Shown here: in pieces, positions 8,611-15,559 of the stretch | Position numbering within the stretch: position 1 is the stretch's first letter | How the letters are laid out: each line of letters opens with the position of its first letter | DNA from: an uncultured Verrucomicrobiota bacterium | Lineage (GTDB): Bacteria > Verrucomicrobiota > Verrucomicrobiia > Verrucomicrobiales > Verrucomicrobiaceae | Assembly (NCBI GenBank): GCA_903848465.1 | Contig: CAINGK010000090.1 | Coordinates: 1-46,318 of the forward strand | DNA length: 46,318 nt | Reading direction: 5' to 3' | Translations under genes and position numbers: made by a program | Notes under the pieces: model-generated | The model's input: the letters and a program-made list of their open reading frames with translations, nothing else | Told to the model about the DNA's origin: nothing | The model's database searches: none

Positions 8611-8979
8611 TCAAAATTGCCCCGTACTCAGCAGTACCAGGGTGCAGGCTTCTTCGCAGGCAATTCCGGCTTTTTGCAAAGCCACAACCAATGAAGCATT
8701 CTCCGCGCCAGGATTGAAAATGATCCTACGCGGTTTCAGTGCGATGAGCCGATCCTGCAATCCTGAAGAAATCGCCGGGCCGACATACATCGTCACGGTG
8801 TCCACCGGACCAGAGATCAAGGCCACATCTGCCACGACGGGGATGCCCTCGATCTCCGCCAGCTTGGGATGCACCGGCACCACTGCATGTCCGTGCTGCC
8901 GCAGCAGGAGCAGGGCACGATGGCTGTAGCGATCGGGATTGTTGCTGGCTCCGATGATGACGACGCGCTCCTGGCTCAT
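8611..8979 (-). CDS. CoA-binding domain protein (YccU-like, Rossmann fold)
   Basis: The 122-residue protein is a stand-alone CoA-binding domain, like the N-terminal domain of succinyl-CoA synthetase alpha. It starts with a Rossmann nucleotide-binding loop (RVVIIGASNNPDRYSHRA). It continues with VVPVHPKLAEIEG, then VTMYVGP, and closes with the family-typical IIFNPGAEN and AGIACEEACTLVLLSTGQF. It presumably binds CoA or acyl-CoA in the cytoplasm, but the cellular role of this small family is not defined. Its ATG overlaps the stop of the upstream membrane protein gene by 4 bp (ATGA), indicating translational coupling. Confidence 0.88.
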   Translation of the reverse strand: MSQERVVIIGASNNPDRYSHRALLLLRQHGHAVVPVHPKLAEIEGIPVVADVALISGPVDTVTMYVGPAISSGLQDRLIALKPRRIIFNPGAENASLVVALQKAGIACEEACTLVLLSTGQF

Positions 8980-9329
8980 GATTTTGAATCCTCCTCATCG
9001 AGATGAAACAGATGCAGCGCGCGGTGCGCCGCCGGTGCGAGCACGATGCCCATGACCGAAATGAACACCAGCCCGCTGAAGAGAGCATAGAAGGAAGCGA
9101 AAATCTTAGCGGCATCCGAGGGCAGGTCGCCCATCGGTCCCATGCCGCCCAGAATCATGGAGGCGTTCAGGATGCTGTCGATCCAACTGAATCTGGCGAT
9201 GTAATGATAACCCAAGATGCCGATGCCCAGCGCCACACCGATCACAAAAAACGCGATGGTGGCAAACTTGATCACCCGCCGGACAAAAACCAAGTGAGAG
9301 GCAAGAGGGTCGGTGCGTGTTTCAAACAT
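8976..9329 (-). CDS. Two-TM membrane protein resembling small ion-channel domain proteins
   Basis: The 117-residue product has a basic N-terminus and a first membrane helix (FATIAFFVIGVALGIGILGY). A polar re-entrant-looking loop follows (SWIDSILNASMILGGMGPMG), then a second helix (FASFYALFSGLVFISVMGIVLA), and it ends in a charged tail (HLFHLDEEDSKS). The layout of helix, pore-like loop and helix resembles two-TM potassium channel domains. The canonical TVGYG filter is absent, with GGMGPMGD in its place, so channel activity is unproven. It overlaps the CoA-binding gene by 4 bp and starts 6 bp after the WD40-cytochrome gene ends, so the three are probably co-transcribed. Confidence 0.75.
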   Translation of the reverse strand: MFETRTDPLASHLVFVRRVIKFATIAFFVIGVALGIGILGYHYIARFSWIDSILNASMILGGMGPMGDLPSDAAKIFASFYALFSGLVFISVMGIVLAPAAHRALHLFHLDEEDSKS

Positions 9330-9335
9330 GGTGCG

Positions 9336-10664
9336 CTACCATCCCGGCGAAGCCAGAAATTGCAACAGCGGCTCCGCTTTGCCGAATTCGTTGATGCGCA
9401 CCCTGCCATCGTGACAGCCGGTGATAATGCGCGCGGTTTTTTCGATTCGTTGCAGCAGCAGGACGTTCACGCGGTCATCATAGCGTGTGATCTTGTCCTT
9501 CGTTTTGCGAGCCTTCGAGTCCATCGAAACAACCGCGCCGCTGCCCATGGCAGCCACGGGTGTCTCGGCATCCAGAAAGCTCAGTGCCAGCATTTCGGTG
9601 CGTCCGTCTGGTCTTAGAATGCCGTCTTTCTTTGGTTCGCCATTGCGATCCCAGCGGCGGATATCGCCCTCGACATCGCCGCTGATGGTTTCCTTGCTGT
9701 CTGGGGAGAAAGCCACGCTGAGCACGGTGCAATCATGGCCTGTGAAGGTGGCCTCGATTTCACCCTTCGTAGCGTCAATGCGCTTGGCCGTGCGATCACG
9801 GCTGGCCGTGGCGATGTGCTGGCTGTCGGGAGAGAATGCCATGCCCAAGATCCAGTCGGCATGCGGTTCGATCTGCCATTTCAGTTTGCCAGAGGGAAGG
9901 TCAAAACAGCGCACTTGATTGTCTGCGCCGCCACAGGCCAGCAGTTTGCCATCGGGGCTGGCCACCATGGCGAGCACGCAGTCACGTGCGCTCACCAGAC
10001 GCTTGCGTTCCTTTGGCTGCGAGGGATTCACCAACCACACCTCTCCTGAACGCCCAGGAACGCCGCCAGCGACGGCGAGCTGATTTTCGCTGATCCAAGC
10101 CAGTGCGAGGATGCGTTCGGGCATGCCGTCGATGCGCGCCTGGAGTTTCCCTGTCGCCGTTTCCCACAGGGTGGTTTCAAAATAGCCACTGCAGGCCAGC
10201 GTACTGCCGGTGGGATTAAGAGCCAAGGCGGTGACTGGTAGCGGGCGCGGATACTTTGCCGGTGCGCTGACTTTTTGCAATTCGGGAACGATGGCTCGCA
10301 GGGCTGCTTTGGGGTCTGCCGCGTCCAGCTTGGCACCACTGACGATCCACTCCCTGATCAGCTTCATGTCCTTTTCAGGCAGTGCATCGGCCTTTTTGGG
10401 CATGCGGTCATCGTCTTCATGCGTAGCAATGAGCCGGTAGAGCTCGCTTTCGTCCGGCTTGCCCGCCACTACAGGTGCCGTCTTGCTGTCACCTGCTTTG
10501 AGCATCAGTTCGATGGTGTCCAGGCGATAGCCGCCCTTGGCCTTGCCGGAACGATGACACTCGATGCACTGATCGAGCAAAATCGGCGCGACCTGCCTGG
10601 AGAACGAAATCTCGGCAGCGGGGGCATGGGCTGTTAGGGCCAGAAAAAGCAGTGCGCGAAGCAT
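9336..10664 (-). CDS. Planctomycete-type cytochrome c domain plus WD40 repeats, exported
   Basis: The start is ATG 10664, directly before the signal peptide MLRALLFLALTAHAPAAE. An ATG at 10712 would add 16 residues ahead of the signal. Residues 20-120 form a PSCyt1/cytochrome c-like domain (FSRQVAPILLDQCIECHRSG, heme motif CIECH; RMPKKADALPEKDMKLIREW). The remaining 300 residues are WD40 repeats (ILGMAFSPDSQHIATASRDR; TVLSVAFSPDSKETISGD), forming a beta-propeller. Such fusions are common in Planctomycetes and Verrucomicrobia and presumably sit in the periplasm in electron transfer or surface degradation. It is the first gene of the minus-strand group down to dgt and is divergent from the creatininase gene. 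Confidence 0.9.
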   Translation of the reverse strand: MLRALLFLALTAHAPAAEISFSRQVAPILLDQCIECHRSGKAKGGYRLDTIELMLKAGDSKTAPVVAGKPDESELYRLIATHEDDDRMPKKADALPEKDMKLIREWIVSGAKLDAADPKAALRAIVPELQKVSAPAKYPRPLPVTALALNPTGSTLACSGYFETTLWETATGKLQARIDGMPERILALAWISENQLAVAGGVPGRSGEVWLVNPSQPKERKRLVSARDCVLAMVASPDGKLLACGGADNQVRCFDLPSGKLKWQIEPHADWILGMAFSPDSQHIATASRDRTAKRIDATKGEIEATFTGHDCTVLSVAFSPDSKETISGDVEGDIRRWDRNGEPKKDGILRPDGRTEMLALSFLDAETPVAAMGSGAVVSMDSKARKTKDKITRYDDRVNVLLLQRIEKTARIITGCHDGRVRINEFGKAEPLLQFLASPGW

Positions 10665-10741
10665 GGGGCGTAGAGAAACGTCCCTTGTGGCCGAGTTTGT
10701 CGGACGTTGCATCTGCCGTTTGCCTCTTTTACTTACCTTCC

Positions 10742-11518
10742 ATGAGTCCGAGACCCTGGATTATTGCTGAAACGAACTGGAAGCACGTCAAAGCCACGCG
10801 CTACGAGGCCGCCGTGCTACCATGGGGAGCCACGGAGGCGCACAACTGGCACCTGCCCTACGCTACCGATTCACTGCAAAATGACGCGATTGCCGCCGAG
10901 GCGGGCCGCATCGCATGGGAGGCGGGAGCCAAGGTGGCCATCCTACCGAACATGCCATTCGGCGTGCAGACGGGACAGCTCGACGTACCGTTCTGCATCA
11001 ACATGACTCCGACCACCCAGATGATGGTGCTCGAAGACGTCATCAGCAGCCTCGAAGGCGTGGGTGTGATGAAATTCGTGATCCTCAACGGCCATGGTGG
11101 TAATGACTTCCGCCAGATGCTGCGCGAGTTGCAGGCGAGGCACCCCAGGATGTTTCTCTCCACGGTGTCGTGGTTTCAAGCAGTGAAGGGCGATGACATC
11201 TTTAACATCGTGGGAGACCACGCTGACGAACGCGAGACCAGCCTCATGCTGCACATCCATCCTCATCTGGTCCTGCCGAAAGACGAATGGGGGCCCGGCA
11301 CAGACAACCGCTGGAAGCTGAAGGCCATCAATGAAAAGTGGGCCTGGGCGCAACGTGCCTGGAGCAAGGCCACGAACGACACCGGCTCGGGTGATCCGCA
11401 GCACAGCACGGCGGAGAAAGGCCGGCGCTACTTTGAAGCGCTCGGTGCCAAGATCGCGACTTACCTGATCGAACTCGCCGCCGCTGACATCAGCGATCTC
11501 TACGAGAAATCGAAATGA
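10742..11518 (+). CDS. Creatininase family protein (metal-dependent amidohydrolase)
   Basis: The 258-residue protein belongs to the creatinine amidohydrolase family, binuclear-metal enzymes acting on cyclic or linear amides. Metal-ligand segments are visible: LPWGATEAHNWHLPYATDS (family form G-[SA]-T-E-x-H-G-x-H-L-P-x-x-T-D), VILNGHGGN and DHADERETSLML. The usual G-P between the histidines is N-W here, so the substrate may differ from creatinine. Related enzymes include mycofactocin MftE and the deformylase ArfB. The start ATG 10742 follows a pyrimidine-rich leader without Shine-Dalgarno. Its stop overlaps the next permease start by 4 bp, so enzyme and transporter are likely made together. 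Confidence 0.9.
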   Translation: MSPRPWIIAETNWKHVKATRYEAAVLPWGATEAHNWHLPYATDSLQNDAIAAEAGRIAWEAGAKVAILPNMPFGVQTGQLDVPFCINMTPTTQMMVLEDVISSLEGVGVMKFVILNGHGGNDFRQMLRELQARHPRMFLSTVSWFQAVKGDDIFNIVGDHADERETSLMLHIHPHLVLPKDEWGPGTDNRWKLKAINEKWAWAQRAWSKATNDTGSGDPQHSTAEKGRRYFEALGAKIATYLIELAAADISDLYEKSK

Positions 11519-12435
11519 TCCGCTTCATCGTCAGCCGCATCGTGCAGGGCATCATCGTGATTTTCGCGGTGATCACCATCACGTTTGCGCTGTCGAAAAT
11601 GGTTCCAGGCGGCGCGGTGCGGAATGAGCGGAACATAACTGAAGAAGCGCGGAAGGCGCAGGAGGAATACTACGGCCTGAACAAACCGTGGATCGTGCAG
11701 CTGGGGCTGCAGTTCAAACACTACGCCACGCTGGACCTGCCGGAGTCGTATCACTACAAGGGCCGTGGCGTGGATGAGATCATCGCCTCGGGGTTTCCAG
11801 TCTCTGCGGCGGTGGGTGGTGCGGCGCTGCTGATTGCGCTGGCCATTGGTGTGCCGCTAGGAGCTTATGCAGCACTGCGGCCCAACACGTTTGAAGACCG
11901 TTCGAGCACCTTGGCGGCCACTCTCGGCATCTGCACACCCAGCATGGTGCTCGGGCCGCTCATAGCGCTGCTGTTCGGTCTGAAGCTCCGATGGTTCAAT
12001 GCGTCCGGCTGGTTTGATGCATCGGACTGGGTGCTGCCCGCGCTCACACTTGGCGTCATTTACAGCGCCTACATAGCGCGACTCACGCGCGGCAGCCTGC
12101 GCGAGACACTTGCGCAGGAATTCATCCGCACGGCGCGGGCAAAAGGAGCCAGTGAAGGCGCGGTGGTCTTTCTCCACGCGATGAAGCTCGCCTGCCTGCC
12201 GGTGCTCAATTACCTCGGCCCGGCCGCTGCGGGTTTGCTCACGGGTTCGTTCATCGTTGAAACTGTTTTCCAACTGCCTGGTCTCGGCCAGTTTTTCATC
12301 GCCGCAGCCACCAACGGAGACCACCAGCTAACGATTGCCATTTCCACGTTCTACGCCGCTCTCATCGTCACCTTCAATCTGCTGGTGGACATCCTGCAGG
12401 CCGCGCTCAACCCACGCATCCGACTCCAGGCATGA
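11515..12435 (+). CDS. ABC transporter permease, DppB/OppB type
   Basis: This 306-residue inner-membrane permease belongs to the peptide/nickel (DppB/OppB/NikB) family. It has the typical N-terminal helix (FIVSRIVQGIIVIFAVITIT, F-x-x-x-R/K pattern), an extended periplasmic loop, four or five further helices, and the coupling EAA-like loop around RLTRGSLRETLAQEFIRTAR followed by A-K-G-A. The C-terminal pattern TGSFIVETVFQLPGLGQF is diagnostic. It overlaps both neighbours by 4 bp. It should pair with the next gene to form the channel for an imported oligopeptide or related solute. The nucleotide-binding subunits are not nearby. Confidence 0.94.
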   Translation: MIRFIVSRIVQGIIVIFAVITITFALSKMVPGGAVRNERNITEEARKAQEEYYGLNKPWIVQLGLQFKHYATLDLPESYHYKGRGVDEIIASGFPVSAAVGGAALLIALAIGVPLGAYAALRPNTFEDRSSTLAATLGICTPSMVLGPLIALLFGLKLRWFNASGWFDASDWVLPALTLGVIYSAYIARLTRGSLRETLAQEFIRTARAKGASEGAVVFLHAMKLACLPVLNYLGPAAAGLLTGSFIVETVFQLPGLGQFFIAAATNGDHQLTIAISTFYAALIVTFNLLVDILQAALNPRIRLQA

Positions 12436-13301
12436 GCAGCGGAACAAAGCAGAGTCTTTCACCGATGCAGGCCGCGTGGCAGCGGCTCATGCGGCAGCGC
12501 ATGAACGCGTGGGCCCTGGGCTTCCTTGCCGCGCTGGTGCTCCTGTGTGGCATTGGTCCGAAGCTGTCGCCATACGATCAGTCGCAGCAGGATCTCGAAC
12601 TCAAGGCCACGAATCCCAGCATGGGACACTGGCTGGGCACCGACCCGCTGGGGCGTGACATGCTCACGCGCATCCTGCACGGAGGACGTGTGTCCTTGGA
12701 GGTCGGGCTGCTCGCCACAGCAGTCGCGGCAATCATTGGTGTGATTTACGGCATGACCTCCGGCCTCGCTGGTGGCCGCACGGATGCGGCGATGATGCGT
12801 ATCGTGGACATCTTGTATGCATTCCCCTTCATCAACTTCGTCATCCTGCTCATGGCCATCGTCGGACGTGAGTTCTGGCTCATCTTCGTGGCCATTGGCG
12901 CGGTGGAATGGCTGACGATGGCCCGTGTGGTACGCGGGCAGGTGCTGGCGCTGAAGAATCTTGAATTCATCATTGCGGCGCGGGCCTGCGGCGCGGGCTT
13001 CTGGCACATCGTCTGGCGACACCTGCTGCCGAATGTGATGGGGCCGATCATCATCTACGCCAGTCTCACCGTGCCGGGTGTCATGCTGCTAGAGGCTGCG
13101 CTGAGCTTCCTCGGGCTTGGCATCCAGCCACCGGATGCGAGCTGGGGCGTGCTGATCCAAGAAGGAGCTAAATCGGTGGAGAGCTATCCCTGGCTGCTGA
13201 TTTACCCCGGCATCTTTTTCTCCCTCACCCTGCTAGCGCTGAATCTGCTGGGTGATGGACTGCGCGATGCGTTCGATCCAAAATCGATGTCGCAGCAGTA
13301 A
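12432..13301 (+). CDS. ABC transporter permease, DppC/OppC type
   Basis: This is the second permease (289 residues) of the peptide-type importer. Family features include the N-terminal cytoplasmic segment, a first membrane helix (AWALGFLAALVLLCGIGP), the conserved HWLGTDPLGRDMLTRILHGG, a coupling loop (ARVVRGQVLALKNLEFIIAA, then ARACGAG), and the C-terminal ALSFLGLGIQPPDASWGVLI. It starts within the stop of the DppB-like gene (ATGA), and 78 bp separate it from the next gene. No terminator hairpin was recognised in that gap, so read-through into the downstream genes is possible. Confidence 0.94.
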   Translation: MSSGTKQSLSPMQAAWQRLMRQRMNAWALGFLAALVLLCGIGPKLSPYDQSQQDLELKATNPSMGHWLGTDPLGRDMLTRILHGGRVSLEVGLLATAVAAIIGVIYGMTSGLAGGRTDAAMMRIVDILYAFPFINFVILLMAIVGREFWLIFVAIGAVEWLTMARVVRGQVLALKNLEFIIAARACGAGFWHIVWRHLLPNVMGPIIIYASLTVPGVMLLEAALSFLGLGIQPPDASWGVLIQEGAKSVESYPWLLIYPGIFFSLTLLALNLLGDGLRDAFDPKSMSQQ

Positions 13302-13379
13302 GTGAAAAAATATTTTGTGAGGACTGAATAGTCGCGCAGCAGCCACGTCAGAGAATGCGGATACAAACTCCACACTTCA

Positions 13380-13754
13380 ATGAAAACACTCCTCTCAGTT
13401 CTCGCTGCAGCCGCAGTTCTTGGTTTTGCAGCTCCCTCCAACGCCAAGGCTGATTGCCAGGGCCAGACCCGCGTCGTCGGCTATACCTCCTACGGCACAC
13501 CCATTATCTCAGTTTACCAGATCGTCGGCTACGACGGCTACGGCCAACCCATCGGCCAATGGGTGACGCAGGGCGCGCAAGGCGGCTACGGCTATAACGG
13601 CATGCAAGGTGGCTACGGCTACGGTGGCGTGCAGCGCCCCATCGTTGTTCAGCCCAACATCAGCCTTGGATTTGGTGGCTATAACTCCGGCTGCAACACC
13701 GGCTACGGCTACCAGCATGGATACGGCCATCACCATCATGGTTTCGGCAGGTAG
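13380..13754 (+). CDS. Small secreted Gly/Tyr-rich protein
   Basis: This 124-residue protein has a clear signal peptide (MKTLLSVLAAAAVLGFAAPSNAKA) and a mature part that is extremely rich in Gly, Tyr and Gln. It first has a tandem-like pair, VVGYTSYGTPIISVYQIVGY and DGYGQPIGQW, then G-G-Y-G-Y repeats, and ends in a histidine-rich tail (YGYQHGYGHHHHGFGR) that could bind metal. Two cysteines remain after processing. I recognise no named family. Similar GYG-rich small secreted proteins occur in Verrucomicrobia and can be surface or matrix components. It lies between the permeases and the binding protein but is followed by its own terminator, suggesting a separate transcript. Confidence 0.75.
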   Translation: MKTLLSVLAAAAVLGFAAPSNAKADCQGQTRVVGYTSYGTPIISVYQIVGYDGYGQPIGQWVTQGAQGGYGYNGMQGGYGYGGVQRPIVVQPNISLGFGGYNSGCNTGYGYQHGYGHHHHGFGR

Positions 13755-13788
13755 TAGCGCAGAAGCCCTGATTGATTGCTGCCCCACG

Positions 13789-13822
13789 CGGCCTCGCCAG
13801 AAAACGGCGGGGCCGTTTTGTT
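13789..13822 (+). terminator. Rho-independent terminator after the Gly/Tyr-rich protein gene
   Basis: CGGCCTCGCC (13789-13798) pairs with GGCGGGGCCG (13806-13815) with one wobble and a seven-base loop, followed by TTTTGTT. It lies 34 bp after the stop at 13754 and before the binding-protein gene, so it likely ends transcription of the small secreted protein gene. Confidence 0.8.
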
Positions 13823-13866
13823 GATGCCTCGTTGCATGGATGACGTGCCTCGTGTCATGTTTGGGG

Positions 13867-15495
13867 ATGCGCTGGCTTTTTCGTGCTCTCATCTTCATCC
13901 TCCTCTGCGGCAGCATCGCGTGGTTTCATCACGTCCGGACGCACCGGCCCACGCGTGTGGAGGCGGCCAATCGCGCCGGCATTCTCCTGGCCGGAAACGG
14001 CAGCGAACCGGCCACGCTCGATCCTCAACTCGCCAGCGGTCAGCCAGAGCACATGATTTTTCATTCGCTCTTTGAAGGCCTGATCGCCCCGGCACCGAAC
14101 CATCCTGATGGGGACGCACCCGGCGCCGCTGCATCATGGACCTCTGATAACTTTACCGTCTGGACCTTCAAACTCCAGCCAGAGGGCAAATGGAGCGATG
14201 GCAAACCGATCACCGCCGCCGATTTCCTGTACGCCTACCAGCGCATGCTCACGGCACAACTCGGCGCTGACTACGCGAGCATGCTCTACCCCATGCTCAA
14301 CGCTGAAGAATATCACACCGGCAAGATCAAGGATTTCTCGAAGGTCGGCGTGAAAGAACTCGATCCACTCACTCTACAGATCACACTGAAAGGCCCCGCG
14401 CCTTATCTGCCAAGCATGATCAAGCACTACTCGTGGTTCCCAGTGCCGAAACATGCCATCGAAAAATTTGGCAAGATGACCGACCGCAACACACGCTGGA
14501 CGCGCCCAGCGAACATGGTCTGCAACGGTCCATTCAAACTGAAAAGCTGGCAGGTGAATCAGGCGCTCGAAGTGGAACGCAACCCGCATTACTGGGACGC
14601 CGCCACCGTCAAACTCAACGGCATCATCTTCCTCCCCATCTCCAGTGATACGACGGAGGAACTCGCCTTTCATGATGGCCAGCTCCACGTCACGCTGACG
14701 ATGCCGCTGTCCAAGATCCCTGCCTACCGCGAGAGCAAGTCGCCCTACTATCACAACGATCCGCTGCTCAGTGTGTACATGTACCGCTGCAACACCACGA
14801 AGAAGCCCTTCGACAATCCGCTGGTGAGACGTGCCCTGGCCCTGGCCATCGACCGCGAGAGCATCACGCGGAACATTCTCCGTGCGGGTCAGCAGCCTGC
14901 GACCGGCCTCACGCCCCCCGGTTGCACTCCCGCCTACCATGTGCCCAACATCATGCGTTTTGATCCCACCGAGGCGCGACGGTTGCTGGCCGAAGCAGGT
15001 TTTCCCGATGGCAAAGGTTTCCCCCCGTTCGACATCCTCATCAATACCAGTGAGGCTCATCGTTCGTTAGCAGAGGCCGTGCAGGCGATGTGGAAAGAGC
15101 ATCTCCACATTCCAGCCGGTGTGTTGAACCAGGACTGGGGTGTGTATCTCGAATCCCAGCGCAGATTTGACTACCAAATCGCCCGCTTTGGCTGGGTGGG
15201 TGACTATCTTGACCCTTCCACCTTCCTCACCATCTGGCAGACCGGTGACGGCAACAACAACACTGGCTGGGGAAGCAAACGCTACGATGAACTCATTCAT
15301 CAAAGCTTTCAGGAAGCTGATGCGGCCAAGCGTCTGCAACTTCTCAGCGAGGCCGAAACCATTCTGCTCAATGAAGCCCCCATGATGCCGATCTATTGGT
15401 ATACGCACTCTTATCTGATGCGCCCCGAGGTCAAAGGGCTGCTGCCCTCATTGCTGGACCATCGCTGCTACAAGGCGGTGGAGCTGAAGCCATGA
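13867..15495 (+). CDS. Oligopeptide ABC transporter substrate-binding protein, OppA-like
   Basis: The 542-residue solute-binding protein belongs to the family 5 peptide/nickel group. The ATG at 13867 starts just before the membrane-targeting segment RWLFRALIFILLCGSIAWFH; an ATG at 13840 is an alternative. The cysteine there lacks a good lipobox, so it may be anchored by an uncleaved helix. The mature part is OppA-like: GSEPATLDPQLASGQPEHMI, WTFKLQPEGKWSDGKPITAADFLYAYQRM, LVRRALALAIDRESITRN and ARFGWVGDYLDPSTFLTIWQ. It probably delivers oligopeptides, perhaps muropeptides, to the two upstream permeases, from which it is separated by a terminator. A strong bidirectional terminator follows. Confidence 0.92.
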   Translation: MRWLFRALIFILLCGSIAWFHHVRTHRPTRVEAANRAGILLAGNGSEPATLDPQLASGQPEHMIFHSLFEGLIAPAPNHPDGDAPGAAASWTSDNFTVWTFKLQPEGKWSDGKPITAADFLYAYQRMLTAQLGADYASMLYPMLNAEEYHTGKIKDFSKVGVKELDPLTLQITLKGPAPYLPSMIKHYSWFPVPKHAIEKFGKMTDRNTRWTRPANMVCNGPFKLKSWQVNQALEVERNPHYWDAATVKLNGIIFLPISSDTTEELAFHDGQLHVTLTMPLSKIPAYRESKSPYYHNDPLLSVYMYRCNTTKKPFDNPLVRRALALAIDRESITRNILRAGQQPATGLTPPGCTPAYHVPNIMRFDPTEARRLLAEAGFPDGKGFPPFDILINTSEAHRSLAEAVQAMWKEHLHIPAGVLNQDWGVYLESQRRFDYQIARFGWVGDYLDPSTFLTIWQTGDGNNNTGWGSKRYDELIHQSFQEADAAKRLQLLSEAETILLNEAPMMPIYWYTHSYLMRPEVKGLLPSLLDHRCYKAVELKP

Positions 15496-15500
15496 ACTGA

Positions 15501-15543
15501 AAACAACAAGGGCGCAGGAGAATCTCCTGCGCCCTTGTTGTTT
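15501..15543. terminator. Long perfect bidirectional terminator
   Basis: A perfect 20-bp stem (15501-15520 with 15524-15543) closes on a three-base loop. It is A-rich on its left edge and T-rich on its right edge, so it gives a terminator with U-tract on both strands. It lies between the stop of the binding-protein gene (15495) and the stop of the convergent heparinase-like gene (15560), ending both transcripts. Confidence 0.92.
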
Positions 15544-15559
15544 ATCACTGACGGCTCGA

